This document shows positions 36,188 through 47,999 of a DNA stretch of 64,000 bases, piece by piece (the stretch's first letter is position 1; every line of letters starts with the position of its first letter). A model generated the notes under the pieces. That model made no database searches. It saw only the letters and a list, made by a program, of their open reading frames with translations, and was not told the DNA's origin. This stretch comes from Topomyia yanbarensis (Eukaryota > Arthropoda > Insecta > Diptera > Culicidae): positions 46,266,194 to 46,330,193 of the forward strand of contig NC_080670.1 in NCBI RefSeq assembly GCF_030247195.1. Direction: 5' to 3'. Both the position numbers and the translations under genes were made by a program.

Positions 36188-36440
36188 GTGTGCTTACAGA
36201 GTGGCGGCGAGAAGCTGAGCTGGCGCTGGAACTGACATTAGAATGCGAGATGCGAGAAACCTGCTTGCTGCAAACCAAAGGGATGATGTCAGAGTGAAAG
36301 CTGAGCGGATCGGCGCCGACTGCCTGCTTTTACTCTGACAGGCTCCATTTGATATGCTGCGAGCAGGTTTCTCGCATCTCGCACTCTAATGTCAGTACCA
36401 GCCCCAGCCCAGCTTCTCGCGGCCACTCTGTAAGCACCCT
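36188..36440. repeat. long-stem foldback MITE, family N, TA-flanked
   Basis: Arms of over 80 bp: GTGCTTACAGAGTGGCGGCG...GAGATGCGAGAAACCTGC on the left and its inverse on the right. The ends lie next to TA on both sides, suggesting a Tc1/mariner-type target. GC-rich compared with its surroundings. Confidence 0.8.
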
Positions 36441-39400
36441 TATAGAGTACAAATAGTGAACCATATATGGTTTGAAATCCTATTTTTACCTTTTATTCTA
36501 CAGCACAGTGTACAGTGTTAATATGCATTTTTTTGTACGCGTAAATCAACACCAAATTGATGCCAGAGAGACACTAAATCCAAACAGTTCACACAACGTG
36601 TGTGAACGTCTAAAGCAACTGCCTGGTACCAAAAGATATCACTACTCGTCAGCGACCAGAGCTTCTGTGCTTGGTTAACCGAGAGAATGCTTTCCAATAG
36701 TTCATTTGAAGGTCAAAAAATAAATCCGTGATAGTGGCAGGTGATTTGTCTCCACCATCTTTAGAAATGTACATGTAATATGCCCACACTCGGGAACAAT
36801 CGACTTCCAATATAAAAAGCTGTGACACTTCTGAATGCCATCAATGCATTCCACCGGAACTGTTATGACAACTGTCACGCCTGACACTCGTGCCGCACGA
36901 AATATCGCTCGAACTCGACACATCACACACACACACCTACTCGACTCGACACTCGGCGCTCTGTCGCTCCCGTTACATTCTGCTCCGAGCCCGACCGTAT
37001 CAAAGTGCTGAAGGTGTTTTATTCTGCACACGCTTATTGTCTTGTTTTCTAAATATTTAAATTGCTCCCCCGCACTCCCCTTCTGCAGTATAGCAGGTTC
37101 GCTGCAACCTACCAACAACGCAGCACGAATGCGGGGGATCGACGTGCAACGGCGTATATCTCAACTCGTGCGCCAGCCTACCGATATGCTGGTTGCGTCG
37201 TCGCATCGGAAGGCTTCGCTATGTGTATAACTAGGTTGTAACATGCAAATTATAAGCCACCTCGTCGTACCAGGCTAGGCGAAACTTTGGCTTCGCATGA
37301 TGGTGGTGGTGGTGGCCCAGCCGCCTGTAACATGTGCACAACCAACGCTCTCCTACAGGTTTTTGAACGGAACAACGACGCGATCCAGGAACTGCCTGGT
37401 AGCTGCGGTAGCGGTACTTAAATATGTCACTCTCTGGTGGTGGCGATGATGATGGTGGCGTGGCGGTAATTTTGCCTGCTGTCAATTATTAATTGAATGG
37501 TGGCGGCGCCCGCGCCGCACGGTGGTGTTGTGTTCCAATTTTCGCTTTCTCTCCTGTGATGCTCCAACTCGAAGCACAAGGGGATGGGAGAATCGGAGAG
37601 TGAAAAATATGTGCGTGGCTGCCGACTGCTACTATTCTGTCAGGTTGCGAATTGATGACTTTTCAATTGGTCGTGATTCTGCCGTCAACACTCCCCGTTC
37701 GGTCAGCACGACAGCACGGTTGGTTGGTGGGTGTAGGAGGAACAGCGCTTCGGAACTGTGGGAGCTGTGTAGATTGCTTGGTTGGGTGCACTGAGAAACC
37801 AGGTTAATTGATGACGGAAGAGCCATTTTTGCGTTGTTTAGGAACCGTTTGACGGCACACTGTCATGTGCTTCACGTGACAACCTTCCCGTTGAATAACT
37901 CAGTTGCGAGGGCGGGAGAGGCAATCGTCCCGTAAACTGAATTCATTCTACTTCCAGAGCGGCAGCGGTTTCCGACTCTACCGCCGAACCGCGAAAGTAA
38001 ATTAACCAGAAGAAAAGCGCGATTGATTTAATTTGGAGTTCTCTTTCGTCGGGCGACAGGTTAGATGATCGGATCCATTTGTTAGCACTGTCAATTTGTT
38101 TCAATTGATGGCTTTTCATCGAACGAGTGTCTCTGTGTCGGCATGAGGGGCCATAATTTCCTAAACGAACCGCACAGAACGGCCAAGTGCTGGCTGCGCT
38201 AATGAACTGGAACTACCTTTTCCGGACCGGGTCGTAAAGAGTAACGTGAACTAGGTTAACCAGAATTCAACCGGTTCGCCGCTGACGCACCCGTTGCTGT
38301 TCCCAGCTTCACTTTCAATTAAACCTCAACTTCAATCAGGCAGAAGCGCACTCGAAATTGATCCGATTAGCGATCTGTCTCAAGCGGTCCGTCCTCTCAT
38401 ATTTATATCGTATCACTTTTGCTGACAGCCAGCAAGTGTCTGCCGGGTGCATCTCAGGGAACACGACAGGGCGGCGTATCAATCCTAATGAAATTTCCCG
38501 TATTATGAGCACACCTGCAAGTCATTCATCGAAACGCCCGCGGAATCACAGGTTAGGCGCCTGCTGACCACACGTCCAACGCAGCCTAATCAACGTACAA
38601 GAATCTTAATTGATTTACACGCTCTCTTCAACACATCATCGATTGATTCATCGGGAATATTAAGTGCACCGCTTATGAAGTGCTTTTCCGATCTGCTCAA
38701 ATGAACAGCAGTTTTACCTGATTGGAGTCCAACCCCGCCTTTTTTGATAAAGACGAGCCGGCTGTTTTCTGGTGCCATTCCGTTCCGTTCGCAACGATTC
38801 GATTAATTTTCGCACTGGTTAACCTAATTCCGTTCCATTTGGGTACCGCTGAATCGGCTATTCTGCGTTTGTGCAATTAATCAACAGAACCGATTCCGCG
38901 CTACGAACAGCTGTATGGTACCATACAGTAAACGGGACTGGCAAGAATTAGCACGTTTTTCATTTGGTGGCCAGGTGATTTGCACACTGCTCGTATTCGG
39001 AACCGGGTGGTGCGCGACGGTGGTGGCGCCATGGGAAAGTCGTGTTTGGGGAAAGTGTTGGCTGGCACTGTAGCAATTAACGATGGGGCGCGCTATGGAC
39101 ATTTTGTGGCGAGGGAGAAGATGGGATGAACTGGAAAAGTGGAACGGGATTTGTTTGACTGATGGAGAAGCCAGCGAAATGAGACTGAGAAAAAATTTTG
39201 ATCCCACAATTCGATGGTAACCCCGTGCCAGATTCAATTGTTTGTATGATTCCTCGCCTGGGATAGCATAAGTTATTACATATAAGGTTAAATTAGCATA
39301 TTTCTTGTAAGAATACATCTTCAGCAGGTAACTTTACAATTTACAATTATGGTCGCTGACAGTTACTGAGAAAAGACTGGAAGTGATGTTTCGTTGAGCT

Positions 39401-39939
39401 GTTTATTGCTCCCACATAAACCCATAAGTAAATGGAAATCAGCTTCTAACCTAAATCAGTTTTTTATGAATCACAAAATAAGATCATTAGCGCGTTTCTA
39501 GAGCGACAAGTTGCAATTAAACATATTCTAATTGACGATGATTTTTTCCTCCATGCATAGTAAGTCATGTTTACATCAAGATTTTAGCTCACCCACATAC
39601 GAATAGGATCAATAGTGAGCACGCACAGTCATGTATGATGCTGGGTAATTATGTGAATTTATGTAATTTATCTGTTACCTTTGTTGTTAAAACAGATCTT
39701 CGTGCGATAAGATCGTTGTGGGGAAGTTTAAACGGACCAATAATTTCCGAAACTAGATTAGTAGATGAGGTTTAATGAATCGAGCTGGAACATTGCTTAA
39801 TGTATTGAAAACATATCGTATAGTTAGATATACCGATCGAGTACATCTTGTACCGCTAATAAATTTTCTTTGCTATAGATAACTACTCGAAAGATCGACT
39901 CGTTGTCGGAATAAGCAACCTCTCGTAAGGAACCCTTTA
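36441..39939. other. single-copy, GC-rich sequence, no gene supported
   Basis: It contains simple tracts (GGTGGTGGTGGTGG at about 37300; repeated CACACA at 36925) and short frames on both strands. The largest (minus 38881-39318) has no recognised domain. Possible host intron or regulatory DNA. Confidence 0.4.
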
Positions 39940-39941
39940 AT

Positions 39942-40362
39942 CCACTCGTTTGCCCGACTTAACATAGGCGCTATGGGCCACAATGGGTGGTAGAATCAAA
40001 ATAAACCTAGCAACGCTATAAAAGTATAAACAAGCATGAACTTATCGTCAATTGACATTTCGACGAGTTTTCATTAGATCACTCTAGTTAGAGGACATGA
40101 CGTATCCAAACGAACATGAAATTTGAAGGGGCCCATATTATTGGCTCAAATCAAAACTCGTCGAAATCTCAATTGACGATAGATTCATCCGGAATGTTCA
40201 TTTGTGTTTACATTTGGCTAGCGTTGCCAATTTGTTTTGTGTCCACCACCCAATGTGGCTACGACACATCGCTCTGGGGCGTGCTGTTCGTCTTCGCTAT
40301 CGCTCAGTCGAACTTAAACTAGGGATAGCCCCTATGTTTGAGTAAACCGGGCAAACGAGTGG
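39942..40362. repeat. 421-bp foldback element, family M
   Basis: Ends CCACTCGTTTGCCCG and CGGGCAAACGAGTGG; arms with ATCGTCAATTGACATTTCG / CTCAATTGACGAT and the GGCAACGCTAG-type block. AT stands on both sides. Half copies lie at 23965-24085 and 41712-41835. Confidence 0.8.
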
Positions 40363-40365
40363 ATC

Positions 40366-40484
40366 ACAGGATCGCTTGCTTCCGACGGCGGGTCGGTGGC
40401 CACCTCGCCTGGCGGATCCTCAGCGGCTTTGCGCCGCTTCGGTTCCTAGGCGTCGGATATGCGGCTAAGCCGCATCGAAATGGT
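40366..40484. other. short GC-rich block between two repeats
   Basis: About 120 bp of strikingly GC-rich sequence, with GGCGGATCC, GCGGCTTTGCGCCGC and the palindrome ATGCGGCTAAGCCGCAT. It lies between the M element and a half C element and has no match elsewhere in the window. Function and origin unknown. Confidence 0.5.
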
Positions 40485-40495
40485 ATCCCTTAAAC

Positions 40496-40575
40496 ATTCT
40501 AACCAGAATCGGTTGTATCACCGGAGCCGGAATGCGAATTAGAACCAGCCAACATTCCGGCTGAGCTTAACTGGG
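40496..40575. repeat. family C half copy, C6
   Basis: ATTCTAACCAGAATCGGTTG to GCTGAGCTTAACTGGG; the left arm is missing. Confidence 0.75.
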
Positions 40576-40727
40576 AAGTTTAGACAATTTAATCTGGAAA
40601 TTAAAATTTTCTGGCAACGCTCCAGCACACCGTTGAATTCAAACGATTTCACCACCTGGGCGCCAGGTTGACGATATGAAATGAACTTTGTTTTCTTTCG
40701 ACAAGTTTTGATACGAGCCAACAACAT

Positions 40728-41068
40728 CCCAGTTAAACTAAAAAAACTCTAGTAAGAGAACTGCGGAGAAAAAAACAGCATTTTTGGCAACTTATGCCCC
40801 GGCATTGTATGGCAACACGTCCAATGTTATAGGGATAGGCAAACTCGAATCCAATCGATCCAAAATGGAGTCTCCGCAGTTCTCTTTCTAGAGTTTTTCT
40901 AAGTTAAACTCATTCCGGAACCGGTTCGGATTTCTGAATGGAGCCATTATGGATTCCAAATCAAATGCAACAACCGATTCCGACTCAGAATCGGTTGTTG
41001 CATTTGATTTGGAATCCATACTGACTTCATTCAGGATTCCGAATAAAATTCCGAATGGTTTGACCGGG
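40728..41068. repeat. family A MITE, copy A8, carrying a D insertion
   Basis: CCCAGTTAAACT is separated from CATTCCGGAACCGG by D; the right end is GGTTTGACCGGG. Outer TSD AT. Confidence 0.85.
40740..40901. repeat. family D, Mutator-like MITE, 162 bp
   Basis: Inverted ends about 30 bp long (ACTCTAGTAAGAGAACTGCG at the left, CGCAGTTCTCTTTCTAGAGT at the right) and an exact 9-bp TSD AGTTAAACT (40731-40739, 40902-40910). A 9-bp TSD is typical of Mutator-like elements. Confidence 0.85.
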
Positions 41069-41084
41069 ATCCAGCCCTCTAACT

Positions 41085-41411
41085 CCCGGTCAAACCATTC
41101 GGAATTTGATTCGGAATCTTGAATGGAGTCAGTATGGATTCCAAATCAAATGCAACAACCGATTCCGAGTCGAAATCGGTTGTTGCATTTGATTTGGAAT
41201 CCATAATGACTCCATAGACTTTTCTACGGCTCATGTACGTATACGCCGCATGACACAAATACTACATCACAAGCTGGTGGAAAATAATAAACAAAGACAG
41301 CAAAAGTAAAGGGATTGTTTTCAACCAGGAAACTTCATTAGTGTTCGTGAGACCGGTCGCAAAAAACTCAATTCAGAAATCCGAACCGGTCCCGGAATGA
41401 GTTTAACTGGG
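41085..41411. repeat. family A MITE, copy A9, carrying an E insertion
   Basis: CCCGGTCAAACCATTCGG to GAGTTTAACTGGG, TSD CT. E2 lies within the right arm. Confidence 0.85.
41216..41365 (+). repeat. family E repeat, copy E2
   Basis: AGACTTTTCTACGGCTCATG at the start, GTGAGACCGGTCGC near the end; flanked by ACTCCAT and ACTCAAT (6 of 7), the sequence of A9 at that point. Confidence 0.7.
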
Positions 41412-41442
41412 CTAGAGTGCTCTAGTTTTCATTCGAGCAATA

Positions 41443-41622
41443 CCCAGTCAAACCATTCGGAATTTGATTCGGAATCTTGAATGAAGTCAGCATGAATTCC
41501 AGCTCAAATGCAACAACCGATTTCGAAATCGATTGAGTCGGAATCGGTTGTTGCATTTTAGTCAGAATCCATACTGACTCCATGCAGAATTCCGAACCGG
41601 TTCTAGAATGGATTTGACTGGG
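41443..41622. repeat. family A MITE, copy A10
   Basis: CCCAGTCAAACCATTCGG to GAATGGATTTGACTGGG, TSD TA. Confidence 0.85.
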
Positions 41623-41711
41623 TAATAGGGGGCTAAACAAATTACAGAGATATGTCAAACATGAACTTTATTCATCATGAGTTCATTCGTATCATCTTCT
41701 AGAATTCAATT

Positions 41712-41835
41712 AGGTTGGGCTCGTATCAAGACTCTTCGAAATGTCAATTGACGATAGGTTCATCCGGAGTGTTCATTTGTGTTTACATTGTGCTAGCGTT
41801 GCCAATTTTATTTTGATTCCACCATCCAATGTGGC
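41712..41835. repeat. family M half-element
   Basis: GGGCTCGTATCAAGACTC through CCAATGTGGCTACGCCACAT, matching the right arm at 39942-40362. Confidence 0.6.
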
Positions 41836-41839
41836 TACG

Positions 41840-42245
41840 CCACATCGCTTACTATGGCTAAAAATCGCTTACTACGTCGCGAAATATGTCTAAAAATAGC
41901 ATGAAACATGCGCATCTAGTCTCAAAACCAACGAAAACCGCTAAAATCAATTTTAAATTTTTTTTAGCTCCAAGCACTGAAAATTTAAAAAAAATCGAAG
42001 ATAAAAATTTCATTGTGAAAAGGCATGAACCGACGAGATCTGATATCAAAGCAAAAAAGTAAAATTTGAAAAAGAAACAAAAGAAAATAAGTGACAAAAA
42101 GCGTAAAAAAATGTTTTTGGGGACATTCCAGTTTGAAAAAATCTTTCTTTGGAGTTGGAAAAACTTTTGATTATCGATTTATTCTAACGCACTGGGCTTG
42201 GGAGCAGAACAAATCCAAACGATGGCAGGGGTTTAGGGTTTTAAC
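41840..42245. other. AT-rich stretch, no gene seen
   Basis: Poly-A/T-rich, frames not convincing. GGGCTTGGGAGCAGAACAAA at about 42197 recurs at about 42682 and brackets the L element. Confidence 0.35.
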
Positions 42246-42535
42246 CTAGGGGCAGATCACTCTAGGAATAAATAACAAATTTTTATCAAATTAGAAAAAA
42301 TGCATTTAGTTTACATTTTGCATCAACTTTGCACTCCCTCGCAGAAAAATTTGTTTAACAAACGTCCTACGCTGATCAACTTTGCTCGACGTTTTGTTGA
42401 ATGTAAGGCTATTTTTGTAGGGCTTTGACATCATACACGCAACGCAAAATACATCATGACTTTCTATTTAGATGGAAAGAAATGCATTTAATTTCACTGA
42501 TTTTTAAAAATGCATTACAAGTGATCTGCCGCTAG
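42246..42535. repeat. hAT-like MITE, family L, copy 1
   Basis: Ends CTAGGGGCAGATCACT and AGTGATCTGCCGCTAG; flanks GTTTTAAC and GTTCGAAC (6 of 8). Homologous in reverse to 61388-61701. Confidence 0.8.
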
Positions 42536-42731
42536 GTTCGAACTAAATCAATATGAAGAAATTTTTGAAAAAAAAAATGGAACGGGACTTCACAGTTTAA
42601 AACCGAAGTTTCGCGAAATTTTAAAAAAATGCATCTTTCAGGTGAAAATGAGCATTTTTGATTGAATTTTCCTAACGAACTGGGCTTGGAAGCAGAACAA
42701 ATAAAAAAGATGGCAGGGATTTCCGCCATCA

Positions 42732-43208
42732 CCCGGTCAGCGTGGCAAGCAGAAAGTTAGCAAAAGCTGAGCAAAGCGAAATTGATGCTGGCAGAGTTTC
42801 TGCGAGCATTTTACGTTTGTGCGAGAATGCTGGGCAACGAATTCGCTCAAATGCAACAACCGTTTCTGACAGAAGCGGTTAAACCAACCGATGCTGCTCA
42901 CTTTTATCCAGAATCGAGCCAGAAATGTACGGCCAAGATCTCTGCACGCTTCCTGTCACATCTTTGTCAGTTGTTTTGCTCGATTCGTGCTAAATTGTAC
43001 CAGGTAGGAATTGCCAGGATCTTTGATCAGTTTAAGTCCGAGTTGTCAAGGTTTAGCTCGGTTCCTGTCAAAATTTGTCAGAAAACGAGAGCGAAATCGA
43101 GTTTGCCCTAGCTCAACTAACCCGACAGGATACGCGCAGAAATCTGACAGGGCTGCCAAACCAAGACTTCTAGCAGAGCGATCTCTGCCAGAAAATTTGC
43201 TCACTGGG
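42732..43208 (+). repeat. family F element, copy F1
   Basis: CCCGGTCAGCGTGGCAAGCA to AATTTGCTCACTGGG. It includes CAAATGCAACAACCG, the same word as the family A centre. Flanks CA and GA do not match. An open frame of 109 codons is probably chance. Confidence 0.75.
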
Positions 43209-43237
43209 GAATATTTGATTTGAACCGGTGAGTCAAT

Positions 43238-43378
43238 CCCTCTAGGAACGGTTGGTTTAGAAATCATCCAATGAAGGACGTTCGTTGGACCAATTTTGGT
43301 CGACGTCCAAATAACATAGGTCCATCGTTGGACCCGTGTTGAACGATTTTGAAACATTTTTTTGGACTTCTCAGTGGG
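43238..43378 (-). repeat. family B MITE, copy B10
   Basis: Slightly shortened arm, TSD AT. Confidence 0.85.
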
Positions 43379-43433
43379 ATGTTTGGTTTGAACCGGTTCG
43401 AAATAGAAAAGAAAAAGCCGTCGCTCATGACAC

Positions 43434-43581
43434 CCCTCTAAGAACGGTTGGTTTCAAAATCGTCCAATGAAAGACGTTCGTTGGATCAATTTGGACAACG
43501 TCCAAATAACCGTTCAACGAACATCCATCTTTGGACCCGTGTTGAACGATTTTGAAACAGTTTTTTGGACGTCTCAGTGGG
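43434..43581 (-). repeat. family B MITE, copy B11
   Basis: Full-length, TSD AC. Confidence 0.85.
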
Positions 43582-44036
43582 ACTCACTCTCCAGGTTACG
43601 GGGTGAGAGTGCAAGTTGCTGGCCTTATTTGCGTGTCTAATCGAAATTGACGTAATTACATCAAATCAACGGCCAAAATTATTCCACGTGCTTTTAAGCT
43701 TTTTTATACAATAACAAATAATGAAAAATTATTTTTCATGGTTTTAGACAATTTATGAGCATAATATGAAAATTTAAATCCTCCTTGCAGTGTGATGGAG
43801 TGTCGAAAATAAACGAATTCCACAAGCATTATTATTTTTCATAGTAAACGTGATTTAGAGTAATTTATCAGTTTGAGGAAACTTCGTATTGAGATTAAGT
43901 CTGTTTAACTGTTTTTCATAAATTAAAACATTTTGTTTCAAGTTCAAATGTTTATTTTTCTGGTTTAACAATCTGGTAATCTTCATAAAAAAGTGCGAAA
44001 CCGCGTACACCATTAGCATATCCCCTGTATTTAAAT
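43582..44036. other. AT-rich stretch, no gene seen
   Basis: No shared repeats and no recognised frame. Confidence 0.3.
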
Positions 44037-44043
44037 GCTTACA

Positions 44044-44457
44044 CACAGAGAACAGACATCCATGATCGAATAAAAATATTTAAAAAACGTGTGTAAACAT
44101 TAGAATTAATATACGATAAACACTAGCGCCGCCACACCAACCTATCCCAACTATCCGTCAAATCCATTCCGGAACCGGTTCGAAATCCTGAATGGATTCA
44201 GTATGAAATCTTGCTCAAAGAAAACAACCTATACCGACTCTATCGGTTGATGCATTTGAGCTGGAATACATGCTGGAAGTCCGAAACGGTTCCGGACTAG
44301 TTTGACTGGGTAGAGGAATAACCGCTGTCAATTCAGTCGAACTCAGCCACAAAAAAACATGACAGTAGCGCACCTGGTTTGGATATCCCAACTACCTTTG
44401 AAACCGTTAGAGATTTTACACAAGTTGAATGCTGAAGATGGACGTCTGTTCTCTGTG
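44044..44457 (+). repeat. S-family long form, copy S2
   Basis: Ends CACAGAGAACAGAC and GTCTGTTCTCTGTG, exact 7-bp TSD GCTTACA (44037-44043, 44458-44464). It contains an A-like foldback in its middle. Confidence 0.9.
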
Positions 44458-44608
44458 GCTTACATTTAGCCCCGGAAGGGGCAGTCGTTAAAAGTCGTCA
44501 CTTCAAAATTCTCAAAATATCCATTCTACGTTATTTATTCTAGTCTAAATTTAATCCTTTTTTTGTGACTATTTTAGACCTAACAGTGCAAAAATTGAAA
44601 CTTTACAT

Positions 44609-44778
44609 CCCGATCAAACCATTCGGAATTTGATTCGGAATCCTGAATGGAGTCAGTATGGATTCCAAATCAAATGCAACAACCGATTCTGAGTCGGAAT
44701 CGGTTGTTGCATTTGATTTGGAATCCATAATGACTCCATTCAGAAATCCGAACCGGTTCCGGAATGAGTTTAACTGGG
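44609..44778. repeat. family A MITE, copy A11
   Basis: CCCGATCAAACCATTCGG to GAGTTTAACTGGG, TSD AT. Confidence 0.85.
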
Positions 44779-45440
44779 ATAGTTATTGATGTTAAACTTC
44801 TCACTCTATATTATTGATCAAATTTTGGAACGTTTCAAGCATATTGAAAAGATTCTAAATCATGGTACCGAAAATATCGGTATTTATTTTTGTTTAATAA
44901 AAAGTTTATTTGAAAGGCAAACTAAATCGAGCCATAACTGCGTTTAAGTTGCAATAACACATTTTTATCTGTTCAAGCTCCGAAAAAATATGAGTACAAT
45001 ACCTTGATGATTTCCGAGGCCTTACCAATTTTCTCGATGGAGGATGAACAGATTTAGATTCCACTATGTCTTCTGTTGGTAGTCCTGTCCCTTTTTGTAT
45101 TTCAATTTGTACTATTACGCTGTGTTCGTAGCATTGCCTGTCCGTTCTTCACCGCACATTGAATAAGAATTAACACTTATATGCCTATATTGGATCTAAA
45201 ACAATTTGTATTAATCAATTTTCATATAAAATGAAATGATACACGCAGCCCTATTGCTTGCAGCTAAGGCATCTCTTTGGAACACATCTTTTTTCGCTGG
45301 AGCCTATTGGATATTCTAAGGACAATACAAACTTAAATGACGTCGAAACAATTTAGTGATCAAGCACTTCTTTAAATATTTTCGCTCAAATGTCATCTCC
45401 ACCTACAACACCAGATGTAGGACATAAATTAACAGGTCCC
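44779..45440. other. AT-rich stretch, no gene seen
   Basis: No shared repeat and no recognised frame. Confidence 0.3.
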
Positions 45441-45442
45441 AT

Positions 45443-45520
45443 AAGTCAGTCTTCGTATGTTTGAGTCCCAGTGGTCCTTAGTGTCAATAGGATCGTAACA
45501 CTGTGATGCCTTGTGCATTA
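45443..45520 (+). repeat. degraded SINE/LINE tail
   Basis: CAGTCTTCGTATGTTTGAGT then CCTTAGTGTCAATAGGATCG, a tRNA-like box followed by a conserved tail seen widely in mosquito repeats (recalled, not searched). A second tail lies at 3747-3810. Confidence 0.5.
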
Positions 45521-47985
45521 GGATTCGTTTGCGATGACCAAGTTATGCTAAGGAACGTTGTCCAAAACGTTGCTCCACCGTGCATTTTAGTTATCTACAC
45601 ATATTGGTGCCGCCCCAGAACATTGTTTCCATGCTTGAATGACATAGTACCTTTCCGATTCCGCCATTACTTATTAGCGTCGATCATTTCATTCAATTTC
45701 AAGATTCAATTGACCACCACATCTGTAGACACCAGTACAAAAACACTAGAACTTTATGAAGACAAAAACCCTCCGGGTGTATTTGAACTCTCCTGCGTTT
45801 CAAGTGCGAGCCTGTCAACACCTCTAACAAACCACAATATTACACGCTTCAGAACTGCGTGAATTTCGTCCGCAGGTCATTCAATTTATCAACTCGCGCA
45901 CCATTTATCAAGATCAGCCTAACAACCACCTATCAGCTTCAACCGGGGGCCAAACAATGTTGTGAGATCGAGTCAGAAAAAAAACCGTAACACTTGATCG
46001 TGCAACTTCATTTTGCATGCACGCGAGTACCTGCGACGACTATGACAAGTAATATCCCAAGAATTTCTGATCGTCATACCCTGGAGCCAAAGGGCTTGGC
46101 TCGAATCGTGCTGGGTTGTAATGAAAACGAAACTGTAATTTTGCTTTCACCCGCCGCTTCCCTTGCGATCTACAGCAGCACGCGAGACCGACACTACACC
46201 CCGCTATCTAGACAGACGGCTTGATTGCACACCTTTCTTGTAGATTATCCCTTCAAGGATCATTACACTTGGCCTCGCTCCCTGCACCGTGCATGACGTT
46301 GAAATCACACTCCAAATGCCCGGGGCAAACCGAACACACAACGACCGACCGGGATAGACTTTAATTGCGCTGAAGATTTCTTCTGACAACAACCTGTCAG
46401 TCAGCTGTTGTGGAAGGGAGGGGGGGGGGGAGGTCACCGAAAGTTCAGGGTTCAATACGCCACACTCACCGGTCCCTAATTAACTGGCTGCCATTCATGT
46501 TCCCGAACGTGACGCGCTGGGAATCTACGCGTGAGTCTCGAATTCTGATTAGCAAACTAGATGCTGCCAACTGGATCATAGGTCAGCAGCATCCGAAACC
46601 CATGCCGATGTGCGGTCCTTTAAGTTGCGAAGACGTGCCTAGCATTGAACAGACTACATCGTGTAGGGGAAAAAGTTAATTTAATTGTTACGATCATGGT
46701 TTCCCAGAACGGATAGAAGAACAGAATTCGCATGGTTAAAATATCCCGGGGCTTCCCAAGCTGGTTCTAGCTAGAAGCTACGGGATGAAGGGATGTAAAA
46801 AGTCATGTTCTCGTCTATACCGTAAAGTAATTCACGACACAGGTACCATATGCCGATTTAAATCTCACCAACGATAAGACGAAAGTGTTAATATCAAGAA
46901 TCTCGTCGTTTCTTGCTCTGCACTCGAAAGAGGAGACACACGACCATTAACTGATACTGGTTATCATTGTCATCGTCAACCGTTTACACCTGTAAAAAGC
47001 AGCCATCGTACATAAAAGCAAATCGCACTATCATGATCGCTGAAACGCCTTATCGGTGTCCTCTTGTTGTCGTCTATATTTGTTGAACACCATGCCACGC
47101 ACCCCTGTCATCTTAGGTTATGCAGAATTTTATGCGAATAGTTTTACATTCTATTCTTCCGTTCTGACAGCTCCAATTACAATTTCAGATCGGTGCCAAG
47201 CCGTCATCCAAGACGTGTCATCGTTCATAAAACGTTTAACCAGAATGACAGGTGTATTTTTTTGCTACCGCTTCCATTTATCCTGTCCCGGAACGACCTC
47301 GATCATTTAGAAGGCGTTCTGTTTTTTTGTCGTTGTTGATGTTCCTTTTAAAAGGGTCTCTAGCCAGAACCGGTTCGAGTGTCCCGGGTCTTGGTTATTT
47401 TTAGAATCTCGGCAAACGACAATCAATCCATTCGATGGAATTGTAATTGGTAGTGACAATTGGTCGGGGCAGGATCGTGCAGGCATTTGGAGCTAGCAGG
47501 GAGGTCGATCCGGACAACAAAGCCGTGAAATTGCTCGACGTTCGCCGCGGGACTGGTTTGCATCATCAGACGAAGGAAAGCGTCAAGCGTCGCTGATTAA
47601 TTCGGATTGATAGCTGATTGCTCGATGCGTTGCTATGCTAGGGAAATAAAGGGAGAATACCGGTGAGGACGTGTTTAGTTCCCAAGGCCGGAAAGAAGAC
47701 TGTGTGCAAGTGATTTTGATGCTTTTTTTGACCAGCGTTATTTTTACTATAATTAGGAAGATGGTTATGGATTTTTTTTACCGAACTACAACCGATTTTC
47801 ACATGACGGAATCGATAGCTAATTTTACCGGAGTGCAGTTTGGGATCTGTTAATTGAACAATAAGCTCGACCACACAAACCGAACCTCATTTTGAGGAAT
47901 AATCATTAAATTCACTTTGACGTCTGTGACAAGTAGAATTTTGGGAATATCCATCCTTCATGATTCCAACCAACGGCTCAATTTC
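45521..47985. other. single-copy sequence, no gene supported
   Basis: Moderately GC-rich, with a G tract at 46419-46431. Frames of 76-119 codons show no recognised domain. Possibly host intron or intergenic DNA. Confidence 0.35.
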
Positions 47986-47999
47986 GATCATTAGGTTTT

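Noticed and set aside
38881..39318. 145-codon minus-strand open frame
   Set aside because: Composition looks random for this base content and no motif supports a protein.
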